Shown here: piece by piece, positions 12,201 through 27,200 of the stretch
Position numbering within the stretch: position 1 is the first letter of the stretch
Layout: each line of letters opens with the position of its first letter
Source: Chrysoperla carnea
Lineage: Eukaryota; Arthropoda; Insecta; Neuroptera; Chrysopidae
Direction: 5' to 3'
DNA length: 64,000 nucleotides
Assembly: GCF_905475395.1 (NCBI RefSeq)
Contig: NC_058341.1
Location: 34,921,501-34,985,500 of the forward strand
The notes under the pieces: generated by a model
Told to the model about the DNA's origin: nothing
The model's database searches: none
Seen by the model: only the letters and a program-made list of their open reading frames with translations
Position numbers and translations under genes: made by a program

Positions 12201-15200
12201 TGGCATTACAAAAGGCGTCTTTGTGTCTGGTATGATTTCAGCCCACAATAATTGTATTTTCTTATTATATTGATTCACATAGTTTTTGTGACTGTGTTTA
12301 TTACTTTTGTTCAAGGTTATTATCGCTCATCATCTTTGTTATAAAATTTTAAAAGTTAAAAATAATTACATATCTATAAGGTCATGCGTAAAATAATTGT
12401 CCAAATGACTTAGATTTTTTTTATTTAGTGTGGCAGCTAACAACGTATCATACGATTGTGAAATTAGAATGAATTGTTGAAAATAAGAATGTTAATGTGG
12501 GTTGTATTTTACGAAGCTTGGCACACGTGATTTCGTTAACTGATAAATTTGTTATTATATGATGTGATGAACCAACAGAGACTATTCATGTTTGTATTGT
12601 AACCTTTGGCTCACCCTGTATACTGGGATCACATAAGCATAAAACAGAGCGATTATCAAAGAAAAAAATTTTCGGGGCTAAACGTCTACGAATCATTAGT
12701 AAAATATAAGGATGGATTTTTTTTGACTTCTAGTTGAGACATAGTTACATAAATACCACGATACTCAAAATAAAATTAGATATTAAGAAATTTTATTTAA
12801 AAAATATAATTAAAAAACATACAACAGACATTTCGTTAAATATTGATATTTCGATTACAACGCAACCATCGTCAGTAGCTAAAATTCATATAACACATTA
12901 CAAACATTTTTTACAAAATTAAAAACAAATTTGTAAAATATTACCAACAAATTACAGTAACACTTAAAGATGTAATTTGTTGGTAATGTTTTGTAAAAAA
13001 TGTTTGTGATGTGTTATATGAATAAATTTAGCTACTGACGATGGTTGCGTTGCTATCGAAATATCGATATTTAACAAAATGTAAGTTTGATGAATGATTT
13101 TTAATTATATTTTTTAAATAATATAATAATTTCTGAACATACAATTTTAATTTTTTTTTTTCGATTATCTTGGCATTTATTACAGTAACTATTAGTAAAA
13201 AAAACTTTTTTCTATTCGTAATAATAAAATTTTCTTTTGTCACGACTGATTTTTTTTCTTTAATAAAATCAATTTTTAATTACAAGCGTTCTTTTAACAT
13301 TTAATTATGCATTGCATAATAAGTAAAATTGTGTAATAGTGAAGCTACGAGTCTATAAGAATTTGCCAACACTTTCTGTGTTTTTTTTCATTTGAAGGTT
13401 GGTTTAATCGGGTTGATTTTTTCTTGTGTTTGATGAAAATTCACTGTTTATATTATATTTGAATAAAATTGAATTTTAAATAACTCTGATGATCGAATTG
13501 AAAATCAAGGTCATTATTGAACACACTGCTTAGATTATTTTAAATCTTATAAATTTGTTAAATTGTTGAAAATGTTCATATGTGTCTTGAAAGCTCATTG
13601 AGTCACTATTTCTTTTGGTTTTGGTCAATCTGGTTGCAGTACACGAAATATTTACGTTTACTAAAACTGTCGGATTGTTTTAGCTAAGTAACCATAATAT
13701 TTATTTGATTCGTAACACCACTAATGTATTCAATGCAATAATGAATTGAAATTAGTATTTTAACATCTAAAAGAATGAATTTAATGTTCTTTTTTAAAAC
13801 TCGTTAATTAGTATACTGATTGAAGCGTAAAATTTTGTTCTACTGAATTGTACAGTTTATTATTATTCACAGACAGAGGGTTATCCAGCATTTGGACTTT
13901 TATGAAAAATTTATATCATTATATTTCATTTTTTGGTCATAGAAATAAAAATATTAAATGCATAAATTAAAAACTCAAATGAAAAAAAAACAAGTCTAAT
14001 AGTTTACATAGCAACTTGAGCAATCAGGACCCATTATTGGGAAGATTTCAGCCAGTCTATATTTTTAATGTGTTCGGACTGTTCAAGTCATTTTTTAGAC
14101 TACTGGGCTTGCTTGATTTTTCTTTACAGTTTTTACTTTTCATCATCATTTTTCTTTCAATTTATTATTAAGAATCTTCATACTGGTAATAAATGACCTG
14201 AAATTTTGCTGTTTACCAGCCTATACGTGCATGTTTGTTCCTATTTGGCACTCTAGCGAAAAAAGCGTGGAACGATTTTAATGACTCTTACGTCATTCGA
14301 TTCGTTTTAGTCTTGCGAGTGTGACTATAAAAACATAAAATTCGAGGAACTATGTTTGTGAGACACGTTCCCAGGAATAAAGACGACCTTGGTAGGTCCC
14401 CATTTATTTAGGAATATGGGTTAAGTCTACGCAGGTCTTATAAATGATTTCCAATCATGGAGTCATTCTGTCGGAGGTCACTTGCACTTCTGCTGGGATG
14501 ATTCCATCTAATCCTGGCGATTTGCTTAGCTCAAACGATCAAATGGCTCATTCGATCTTTTACCGATCAACGCTTGAACGAAATTATGCGAGTGAGCTGT
14601 GGCCATTATATTCCCGTTGCCCTTGATCAGGGAAATGCTTATTGGCTATAAACTCCAGAGGACCCAACCTTCCAGAAAGTGTTAAAGCTGGAAAGTGATA
14701 AGCGTTTCACTCATCGGTTCTTTGGCCTGACTGATTAAGCATCGGCATTTTTTCCTTAGAATACCAATTTTGGGAGGTTTTAATTTCTCCTTGGTTATCT
14801 TTCTTAAGATAACCAAGCTCTAGTAGCTTCGTTGTAAGCCATCCATAGTGAAGGTTTACTACTAATTGACCCAGATCTTCTTAAAATTAATTTTGTGTGT
14901 TGGAATTTACATGTTTTGAGCAAATTTTGTGATCCCAAAATTGTATAGCTAGAGAGGCAACTGATTACAACGAATAGATAAGTTAAAATAAATATAAAAC
15001 TTCGTTTTAAAATATGCAAAATGTTAAATGAAAGTGCAACTTAAATTCCGACTGAATTGAAAACTCTTGTGAAATTATTTGCAGGGTTTTTTGAATAATT
15101 TTGTGACAATATTATTATAAATAACGTTTATTGTAGTCTTCGAATACAAGGTTACACAGTAAAATGTATATACGTTTAAATTGTGTAAAAAATTTATAAA

Positions 15201-18200
15201 TAAAATAAAATATTAGTCATACGAAAGAAAATGTATACATTAACGCTTTGTTAAATTTCTAAATTGTAGCTATATTTGGATCGTTTTTTATGGTCATAAA
15301 TTTAATTTTAGATGAGATTACTAGATAAATCCGATTTTACTTCGATTAAGCCGGCTTAGTTTTCTTGTATAAAATAAAAATTTTCTAAAATTGACCTTTT
15401 TTTGTTGATATTGTTGAAAATAATCAAATTATATTAATATGTAAATTTGATTTTCATCAAAATCGAATGAAAGTATTATAAGTAAATTCAAAAATTTTTC
15501 GACACTTTTCGTTTCTGAATTTTCTGTTTTGAACAAAGGGTTTTCGTTATTCTCACTAGAGTAAAAATATTAAAAATTTTATGGAATTTTGAGATTTTAT
15601 TAGTACCGGAAATCGGTCTCATAGAAACGGCACAAAACCTTAATGCACGATTCTTTTATAGAATTCAAAATACAGATCTCAAAAAAAAATTGAACTTCTG
15701 CGAAAAAATTGAATCATCAACTATTAGTTTTTCTTGGTTTCAAACTTCTGCTTTTAGTGTTTTTTCCGAAAGTTGGAACATATCTCAAAATGTGTATTTC
15801 AAACAGTCTAATCAAATATTTAGGTTAAGCTCCACGTTGAATTAGATCCTAAAGCAGAAATCTCAAATGCATACTTTTATACTCTGTTTATTTAAAATAT
15901 ATCAAGGTATATTAAATTCAGGACGTAAGTGACTTTGAGTTCGTAAGCGAGCAAGATAGTTCAATTTGATCATGGATCTCATCCGTAGCGTCTCATCTGT
16001 AGCGTCCAGTGGTCTTTTACTGCAACAGATAGAATAAAAGTTTAAATACAAAAAGTGTTCAGTAGCCGAAAAATTTTTCGGAGGTTTTTTAAATTTTGTA
16101 AATTTCACTTGTTATAAACTTATCCAATTTTATAAAATAATGCAAGGTCTGGTATTGAACACTGTCTATACAGTGTATTTTAACAATTAACAACTTTTAT
16201 TGGAAATCGAATGAACTAGGTCTTTTTTCTGGGACCAAGTTTGGTAATACACGCCCTTCCATCCATGCATTTATAAATACCAACGAAGCTAAAAATGATA
16301 TTTTTGAATCGGAAGACTTTGCATTGAAGTGCAAACATTACTTCTTTATTTCTGCGTTAAAAAATTGCCAAGCATAAAAACCAATATTGTTGAATTCGCT
16401 TTTTTCAAATTATCTTATTCCAGAGGGTGCTTCTTGCAAAGCAAATATCATTTTTATCGAATTTGTTTATAAAACTTCTTTATCAATTTTGATTAAAATA
16501 CATTTCTCACAGTGTGCCATGTCCAGAATATGTTGTTTTTTTTTTATCAAGAAAGTGCAAAACAGTTTTATTATTAGTTCTTATTTTAACCGCTAGATAA
16601 GATGTATATCTTAAATGAAAGGTCCAATAGAAGTATAAAGAATGCAGTATATCTGTGGTTTAGGCACAAAATAAACTCGATAAAAATGAATGACCATAAC
16701 ATGGTCTAATTTGCATAACAGTATTGTTAATTCTATTGTTATCAATCGGTAACATAATATGAAGTGAAAACGAGTTATTGTGTCGATAAGATAAACATAT
16801 CCTCTGAAACTATTTTTGTATCAAAACAATATGAGGTTTATTAATAATATTTATAATATTAATGTATAACGAAATCAAATATTAAACAAGAATTAACCTA
16901 CTTCAAAAAGTTGTGCTTAATTGAACACGATATTTTCAAAAAAATCTAAAACAGTTCAAATTTCATACAAGTTTGCAGAAAAATGCATACGAACTTTTTA
17001 TTCCAATTGGAAGTGATACGAAACTAAAAATGCCTCCACAGCAAAAAAAACTTCGTAAAAACATTACCATTGAGTGCGGCTGTCTTATTTTGTCATAGAC
17101 TGGAAGCTTAAGGATGTACGTGCACCAAGGCAATGTTAAAAGCTTGATTTTTTTTACATGAAGTTGGGCTAAGTCTGAATCAATTCTGAAAATTATAGGA
17201 ATGAATGATATGTTTTCATAGATTTCTTCCAAACTAGTCGGTGGAAATTAAAAAAAATAAATATAATAAAACAAAAAAAAAACCCGTTGTGCCCGACTAA
17301 TTAAGAATGTATGAACACGGTAGTGGAGACAGTTTTGTCAATGAAGGAACTATGAGAAACCCAAAAACTTTATGTATTTCTCTATAGATGTAATTACGAA
17401 TTAGTCAAACCCTCGGGAGAGTTGCCATAACTTTTCCATTTTCCTTAATGTGTTGAATGTTTAAATGACCACGCTATAATAATAATCAATCTTTAAAATG
17501 TTCAATTTTTCTGTTCATTGGTTTACAATAACATGCTTTAAACAATTCTGGTAATAATTATAAAATGTATTTGTCAACGCTAGATTGTAAACGGGCTACC
17601 AAAAACCTTCAACTAGCGCTAACTCAACTAGCTATTCACGAAAATCAACCCATTGCCTAATGTTAAGTTGGTCTGGGTCGAATTGACATTGAGGGTGGTT
17701 TTTGACTCTTTTTGGAAGATAAATATAATATTTTACTAGTTTGTTTAGAATCTGGCGGAAAGTACAATCTTACGGTGACATATATACATTTTAAAAGATT
17801 ATCGCGTTAACCAGTTTTTAATCAATTTTGATTTTGCATTTATAAATTCAATTTTCATTTTAATTTCATTGCAACATTTATTTAAATCATTTTCTGCGAT
17901 TTTCTCAATTAATTTATTTTAATTATCAATAATATCGTTATCGTTCGTTTTACATTATTTTTTATAACATAAATTATTTGAAAAAAAAAAATTACGATTG
18001 TTGAGATATATTTACTTATTTAAATCTTATAAATAAAAATCAATTTCCAAAAATGTTTGTCTTCGCAACACTTAAAAGCATAAACAACTACAGTCAGAGT
18101 ATTGTGATTTTGATAGAAATAACTATATTAGCAAAATTTTAAGCAACTCATTGTACACGGTGTATTGTATGAGAAACAGTTGGGTGGTACAGTATAGATA

Positions 18201-21200
18201 AAAATTGTACCTTATTTCACTGAAGCCTTATATACTCTTACCACGCATGTGTTATTCTTCCTAAAAATAATAGTTAATCTTATATTACTCTAGCAGGTTT
18301 CTTTCTGCCCTACCCTTATCTTCCTTATTGCTTTATCAAATTCCATGATTCACCCTTCATTTTCAAGCTTATTATGTCTAGGTTTGACGAAAAATATACT
18401 CACGGCCTAAAAATGTACCGCTTAGAAAAAAAAATGCTAGACAAATAATTGGAACGAAAAAATATCATAAATTAAAATAAGTTTATTAGGCAAACATGTT
18501 AGTTTTTACAGATGCTCTCCTAATACTCTCCAGACATATTATTACTATTTTTAATACATGTTATCCTTATATTAATTTTAGAACTTTTGATTTTTTCATT
18601 ACTTTTCTACGAAATTTATTGTTTTTAACCATGGGTACAGGGTAGTCACGGGTTACGAGTTCGGGAGCGGAATTCCTCACGGGTTGAGCTAGTAGTTCTT
18701 ATTATTTATTTATAGTTGTAATAGTTATAATCATCATAAAATGATGATTACAAAACAAAATATAATAAATACCTTGAACATTCGTCGTATAACTCCAATG
18801 ACATCATGTTTTTTTATTTCAATTGTGAATCAGGACATTTTTTTACATCTATGTACACAGATAAAAAAGAGGCGTTCGGAAAAACAGAGTAATAAAATAT
18901 AACCACTTTGTTATTCCCGTAGAAATAACACCTCTCCGAAATTTTTATAGCTTAATTAGTAGTTTATTATTTACACTACTAATTATTATTCTAAATTATT
19001 TTTCTATTTTTTTCCTCTTTTTTTTTTAATTCTTCGTATAAGAGTTTCGTTAATCAGAGGTGAAAATGCTTTCCCAAAAATCAAATTTTTATAATTGGAC
19101 TTAAAGGTCAAATATAAAATGATAATTTTTTTAATGAACCTGAAGCTTAATGGAAATCTACATTTTTTAACGTCTTCCATTTCTTTCTCCAAATAACGAG
19201 AATTTTGTACGAAATATTTTTAAAAAAATTCCTCTTCAAATAAATATTAAAATATTTTTTGTCAATTAAAAATTTTCTAAATATTATATATTTCTAAAAG
19301 ACAGTAATATTTTTAGACAAACCATATCATTTATGTAATCATATAATCTTTTTTTTTTTTATTAAATAGGAATTATTTTTGACCGACTTCAAAAAAGGGA
19401 GAGGTTTTCAATTCTACTGTATTTATTTTTATGTTTGTTACCTCAGAAATTTCGATTGGGTGAACCGATTTTGATGATTCTTGAAAGCTAGTGCTTCCCG
19501 TGTGGTCCCATGTCAATTTTGTCCAGTTCTGATAATGGCACCCATGAAAAAACCATATAAGTCTTAAATTTGCGTTAAGTAGGTGCGCGACAAATGAACG
19601 AATAACTCAATATCACGTCAACTGATTTCGATGGTTCTTTTTTTAATAACAAATTAGTTTACTTCAAATTCACTAAAAATCACAAAATAAAAAGACTTAA
19701 AAATAACCGACTTAAAAAAAACTATTCTAAAACAAATTAATATGCACTAAAAATTAAGAAAATAACGATCATATAATGTAGTAACAAATATTGTTATTTT
19801 TGGAGTCGGTGTCAGCCAAGTTAATGTCGCAAACTGTTCTGTCATAGTTGTTTCCTTGGCTGACACCGACTCCAGAAATAACAATAATTGTAACTACATT
19901 ATATGGTCGTTATTTTATTACTTTTTAGTGCATATTCACTTGTTTTGGATTAGTTTTTTTTTATGGTGTGAAGCTGGTAAATTTTTGATACTGAATATGT
20001 ATATGAAAATATAACTGTTTATTACTAATTAATAATATATGAATCAAAATGTTTCTTATCACAGATATTTATTTATTATTATTATAAATCAATTATTTAT
20101 GATAACAGCTGTTAAATTATTCTAATGAAAATGATGAATAATGAAGTCTGAAAGTAGAATAGTGAACTTTAGGTAAATGAATAATTCAAATAAGTATTTC
20201 AGTAACTTCCTTGACTGAAATAATCGACCGTAAAATAGTAATCGATTGAAATGATTCAATTTATTGCTTCAGCCTCAGGGAAAAATTTTACTGTTGACTA
20301 ACATGACAGAAAAATTTCATTACTAGGCCATTGTAGACCATATATTAATTTGTTTTGTGGGTTTCATGATATCCACTTTCACATTTAGCAGAAACTTCAG
20401 GTGCTTAACGCTTATGCAAATCATTTTCCGATGACCGATTCTAATTAAAGCGTTTGGAAATTTAGGAACTTTTTCTTTATTCAAGTCAAAACTAAAAAAC
20501 TATTCAGCATCTCCCCAGACGAACTTTGACCTTCCATCATTTTTCGGTCTTAAACATTGTTGGATTTTAAATTTTAGATTTATTGCATTTTGGACAAACA
20601 AAGAACATGAATACAAATACGGCAATATATAGAAATTTTTACAACAATGTTTATGTAAGCGATAGCGAATTTTTCGAAATCAGTTTATTTCCATCATTAG
20701 TCATGTTGATATAATGATACGACGGCTTTTTATTACAACTTATGTCAACATTCATTTAAAATTTTTTTGAGTAACTGTCTAAAACTTTACGTGAATAACC
20801 GAGAGTTTTGTAAAATATTACCATATTATTATTGCTATTCCTACAAGATGTAATGAAATGTAAATAATAAATATAGTATTGGTTCAATGTACGAAAATCG
20901 CTAGATGTAGCTGCTAAAACTTTATTATTTTTAAAATTTTGACCAACAATGAAAACGCGTTCTTTTTCCGTCGAGTTCTCCATTTTAAAAAGCGTAAGAT
21001 AGCACCATCTGTCACACTGTCTTTGCTTTTCCATTGCCAACGCCTGACCACGTAATAAAAAAACATCAAAATCTTGCGCGGATTCCGGAACACCTTTTAT
21101 GAACAATATCCATAAGGCAAAGTAAACACGCACGGAATTTTTTAAACAAACATAAAATTTATTTATTATTAACTTGCTGTGAACTACCCGCTTTGCTGGG

Positions 21201-24200
21201 CAACATCCCCACTTGCACCCCTCCCTCCACATTTCCTTGCGTGGGATAACAGTTTTGTAATGTACACGTCATGCTCTTTTATTTGATACCCCACTTAGGT
21301 ATACATATTTGTAAATATTCGATAATTCCTTCCCACTTTCTCGCTACACCTTTCTACCCTCCGAAGTTTAAAAGTATATAAAAACAATAGATCTTTGAAG
21401 CTGGTTGTATATCGTGTCAATATTTGATCTTAATCGATGCACAACTTTTTTAGTTTTTGAAGCATATCCCTTTCAACCCCTATTTCAACCCCTTACTCTA
21501 CTATAATATGGATGTATTATACATAAAAACCTTCCTCTTGAATCACTCTATCTATTAAAAAAACCGCATCAAAATCCGTTGCGTAGTTTCAAAGATTTAA
21601 GCATACAAAGGGACATAGGGACAGAGAAAGCGACTTTGTTTTATACTATGTATTGAAGAGCTAGAAAAAAAGGTCTTTATTAATAGATTTTTATTAAGGG
21701 AGCGCTAAATTTTGAAACTACTTAAGAGCGCAAAATTTCTTACACTGCCTCTGGACCAAGTATTGACTCAGTAGTGAGATGACTATTTTCTGTTCATATG
21801 AGTTGTTTTGGTTGTCGTCTCATGACTACCTCCTAGACCCTACACCATACCTACCATCACTCATTCTTCTTCATCATAATTTTATATAAATCTTGCTCAT
21901 AGACAATATTCTATTACTATATTAAAACTGTATACCGTCTTTAAATTTTATTGTATTATGTTACATGATATATACACAACATGTGTATGTTATTAATAAA
22001 ATAATACAGTAAAATAACTTAAATTGCTTTTAAATTGTTATTATTATAAAAATACAGAGTGTTTGGTAAAATAATACAAACAATTCAGGCTTCGAAATAT
22101 ACATTCACAAAAAATTAACAAGTGAAATTTACAAAATTTAAAAAACCCCCGACAGATGCCTTTTATTCCTTGTAAACCGATTTTTTGAAACTTTGCTATA
22201 ATCAATCTAGTCGGTTCGGCCGTTTAGTGGCTACGATGCCACTGAGAACCACACAGACGCACAGATAAACACTTTAAACTTATAACATTCCTTCTTAAAT
22301 CAATATCAAAGTGATGGTCAAGGACATCAGATGATATGAAAAGGATACATAGAGAGCTATCATTTTTTGGGACAAATTTTTGGAAATATTTTAATTGAAA
22401 TTGAAATATTTTAGTTGACTTCGTTCGTTCTTTTGAATTATTGTTTTAAATTACCTAATTATTTTACAATTTCACTTTCCGAAATGAATTGAACCAGGTT
22501 TATTTGACCATTCATTTCCATAGTAATTATTTATATGCCATGCCTTTTCCAAACTGAATCGATTTTGAAGATCATCGCCAATTTTTTCGGGTACGGAAAC
22601 CTCAGCTCGCACTTAAAACATAGCTAATAACACACTCCGTTAAATTACCTTTCAAATGAAACCAAAAAACTTAGAATCGATTCATCCTTTAAGGCTTCAA
22701 ACTTATAACAACCCTTTTTTAGTTCGGGTGTTAAAAAAATAAATCGTAATAGATCAATTTGACCATAGAAATGGCTTGACTGTTTGAAGGCTAAACTAAA
22801 TCCTATTTTCAATAAGTATTCAAAATTTGTTTGTTGATTTTTAATTCTCCACGTTTGTGTTTATAAAGCCTAAAACTATTTTCAACCCCCCAACCAAAAC
22901 GGGGCCTTATAAATTTGGCCGCTATATTTGTATATCTTTCTTTCTGTGGCTTCGTAGCGTCTAAACGGATGGACCAATTTCGCTTTTTGTTTCGTTTGAA
23001 AGGTAATTTAATGGAGAGTGTTGTAAGCTATGTTTCAAGTGCGAGTTTAGGGTTCCGTACCCAAAACAACTAAAAAAGGCAATTATCTTAAATCGGTTCA
23101 GTTTAGAGAAGTCTTTAAGGAAACAGATAAATGGTACCTATATGGAAACAAATTTCACGACCCCCCCTCCCCCCATAATAATGAAAATCTGACATAATTA
23201 GCGGAAAATTTGAGAAGCTCGTTTTGCTCGTTCGATTTCGCTTATTGACTGTTTTTCAAATCAATAAAAAATCATTTTTTTTAATATAACTAGAGAAATA
23301 AACTTTCTGTGAATTATACCAACCTTTTCATATTAGTAAATACTCTAGGAGTTTAGGATAAAGTAACAAAATTTTAATGAAATCTTCTCATTACCTAAAT
23401 TCTCATCGTGTTTATTATAAGTACAGATTCGAAATCTTATATTCGAAAAGTTTCATTTTGCCTCCAAGAGAGTTCGTAATTTCCGAGATCTCGTTTTTTA
23501 GTCAAGAACACGCTTATTATTGCAAGGACAAGCACTACTTCTGGACAGCCATCATAAAAATTTTTAAATCCCCGATAAATTCTATTATACATTTGTGCAG
23601 AATGAGGCTTCCCAATTATGTAATTCATACCTATTGACAACTTAGAGTTGTAACTCGCCAACTGAAGATAATAATTCGTACTAATTAAAACAGAAAGTGG
23701 ACCGCTTTTTCAGTAGTTTCAATTTAGACCACCAGGTTACTTACCATTTATCAATAAAATTCTGTTCATCCGTCATAAGCGTAGTCCAGTAGAATAGCTG
23801 TGGACGTTCTGAATAGCTGCTTGCTAGGCTAGAATCTTAATTCTTTTTGATTGAAGGCCAATCCTCTTGAATATAGGCTCAGTTAAGCGTACAAAAATCA
23901 ATATAATAATTTTTTCGCTATCAATATTTTAATAGTAAAAGCAAATGCAAATTTATGCATAGTAAGAGTGTAAACACTGGATGTTTACCCGAAAGATATT
24001 CTCCTAGAATTAAAAAAATTTTCATGCTCTCCGAAATCGATCAATTTACGACAACGTTTAAGAAAGAAGGACAAACACAATTTTACTACAAATTTAAAAC
24101 GCTTTATTTCATTTTCATCATTCATTTTTTTAAATGATGAAATAGAACAAACAGCTTCAGGCAAAACTATTATGAAACGTGCTTTAATTAGAAAAAAAAT

Positions 24201-27200
24201 ATTATGTTCCTGTTTTAAAACAAATAAAAAGGATAAGTAGGAAATTTATATATAGTGCATAAAATATAATAATAAATTGTATACTTTTGTGCGATGCGAC
24301 GCTTAGTGGCGATAAATATAATTAGAGCCAGCCAGCCAGCATGATGACAGTAGTGAGTATATAATACGCCACTAGGTAAATGTTTTATATGGCACCTAGG
24401 TTGACACCGTCTCTTGTTGTACAAGGTGTCTGATATAAGAGCCTAAAATCGGTTACATTCGACGTAACAAAATTTTTACTAGTTAAAGACAAATAAGATT
24501 TAATTCTTCTTTGTTTAACAAAATTAATGAGCGTTGAATACACAATACGACCCAATAAAACTAAAAATTTTTCTAATATGGATTTCGGAAAATTTAGAAC
24601 CAAGCTGAATTCAAGCTGCCGAGAGTTAAAGTCTTGATACAAATAAAAAATACACAAAAAAGTAAAAAATAAGTTAAAAGTACCGTCTCAAATCAATAAT
24701 TTCCTTGCGAGGCTCTACTATTGACGTCTACTTCAAAGTGTAATTTAACACAAGGAAATTATTGATTGAAGACAGTTTTTTAATTTTTTGTGCATTTTTT
24801 TTAAGTCAGTTCAATTCTTAAAAACCATACTAAACCATATCTTAAAAACTACTAAACCGATTTTGATGAAACTATTATGGGACCACCTGGAGAGTATATA
24901 TACTTCAAATTACAAACACAATTTTGGTGTATACAAAAAAAATTCATGGTCGAACAAAAAATTTCCTTCTTTTTTTGAGGCTGGTTAAAATGTTTACATA
25001 AAATATGTCTCTAGACTTAATGTTTCTATACAAGTTTTAGTTCTGTCTATTCTGTTCAATATGCTTCTATAGTGAACATTCGGTATGTTATACATGGTGA
25101 CGAGAATATTCATAAATTCATTTAAATTGTATCTTAAATTTTTTCAAATAGTAAAAAAGAACTTCTTTTTTGAATGTAGTATCTATTTCTATGCATCTTA
25201 AGGTATCCATTCATCTACGAACTTAAACCCGGACTACAACCCACAAATTTGTGTTGATCGCACTGTGATTTACGTAGATTTTTTCCATCGATTAATCTAG
25301 CTGTTGATTTATGCATAATTATTCACTAATATACAGTCAAAATAAGTTTTACTGACATTCAAAGGAGCAACAATACTGTAGCTGCCTGGTGTCGAGCAAA
25401 AAGTAGTATACACACCACGGAAGCAAGTAAGGAATGTCTCAAATCTATGTTTCGTCCGAGGGGCGATAATGAACATGAGATCTGAGATATTCTTTAAAAA
25501 ATACGCTATGAATTGATTAAGATCTCTGAAGATTAAAAAGGCTAATTAAAGCATTATATTTTTTAAATAATACTAATAAAAATTTTTAACTAACTACATA
25601 AGACAAATTATAAAAATTATCATATTATGATTGAATCCGGACATACAATAATTAACAATTCCAAGCCTTTTTCCTCTGAAGATTAAAAAAGATCCGCTAG
25701 ATGGCAACACTAGGGAGGGGGGCTGTGTACAAATATATTTTGCCATCTAGAGGATCTTTTTTTAATCTTCAAAGGAAAAAGACTAATTCAATTAAAAATC
25801 AATCTAGTTTCAGGTCAATTGAAACAAAAGTTTTCAAATTTCATGGTTAAAGAAATTATCAAAATTGAATTTTGATCAGTTATTCCAAACTTTGTGTCTA
25901 ACTTCAAAAATCTGAAATGACGAGGCTTTATACCTGTGTTGAATTGACATGAAATGATTATATACACGCAATGGTACTGAATACGTCATTTTGCAAGCAT
26001 CCATCATATTACTTTTTTTTTTAATTAAAAAAAATTGAGTTTCGACTAGAAATGAGTTTTTAATGGTTTTGAAATTTTTTAATATTTTAGGTACACAAAA
26101 AAAAAAGTAATTATCGATTAACTATTAAAAATATTATTTTCTTAACATAGTATTAGTGATTGTATTTTATATAATACTCTTATCAAAGAATGAATGACTT
26201 GCTTGTAGAATGGAATAAAAAAAAAAAAAAAACTGGTGTTAAATACTCATATTAGCCTCTATATAATAGAGTGACCCCTTCGTGTTAATCGCATTCAGAA
26301 AATGCAGAAAAAGTTTTATTTTGGATCTGAAAAAAATCTAGGCTTCTTTAATTTATTTTATGTACTATAGGAAGTGTACTCAGCCTCTCAAAATAATTGA
26401 GGAGCTATATAATGAAACTATAATCGGAAAAGGTGGTAAAGCACACATATGGTATCATAATGGGTCCTATGGCCTAAGTGTGTTTCTCGTGGACAGATTT
26501 GGCAGGCACAATCTGAATTTAATAATTTTTTTTGGAAAAACTTGATAAAAAATTTTGATTTGTGATTTTGGGAGTTATTAATGCGCGAGTAATTAGTAAA
26601 TTTTGTTTGCTAATACAGTACTAAATGGAACGTAAACGCTACCCCCATACCCGAGTTAGCTTAATCCTTATTAACAAAAACCAACTCATTTCGTTGAGTT
26701 GAGTTAATATGAATCGAGTAAGCTTGGGTTAGGGAAATATTTAAGTCTTTTTATTCTTGATTTTGTTTGAGCTCCAAGGACCACAACTATTTTTTCGCTT
26801 GTGGTGGTTTCTCACTGACAAAAACAATGTTAATCAATTGCACGAAACTGAGTCATACATAGCATATGTTAAAAACGCTCGACTGTCGCTTATAGAGAGG
26901 TACAGGTAATTAGTAATCTCGGTTATAGAGGTCCAAAGCGAAAAAAGAGAAAAACAACTTTCTCTTACAGTGGTTCCTGTTTTTTACTTATAGAAATTTT
27001 AGAGGGTTAAAATGACGGGATCTGAAAGTTACTCATGCTTGAGAGGTTTCTCGCTTATTCAGATCACACTCGCCCAGATTTGAATGTCGTTTTACTATTA
27101 GAAAAAAAAAGGGGAAAGGTAATAGGCGGTAAAATGACGATCACAGGGTATCGTTTTCGTCTAGGAGGGGGCTAAAGATTAGGACGAGAGGAAATTTGCG

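Noticed and set aside
16963-17232. 89-codon minus-strand frame
   Set aside because: Hydrophobic, AT-biased, no domain or homologue recognised; probably repeat-derived or chance.
20756-21232. 158-codon minus-strand open frame
   Set aside because: It overlaps the interspersed repeat at 21160-21660 at its 5' end, has no recognisable domain and its low-complexity AT-driven composition fits chance.
24385-24657. 90-codon minus-strand frame (MCIFYLYQDF start)
   Set aside because: Borders a small inverted-repeat element and has no recognisable motif; not enough to call a gene or a transposon protein.
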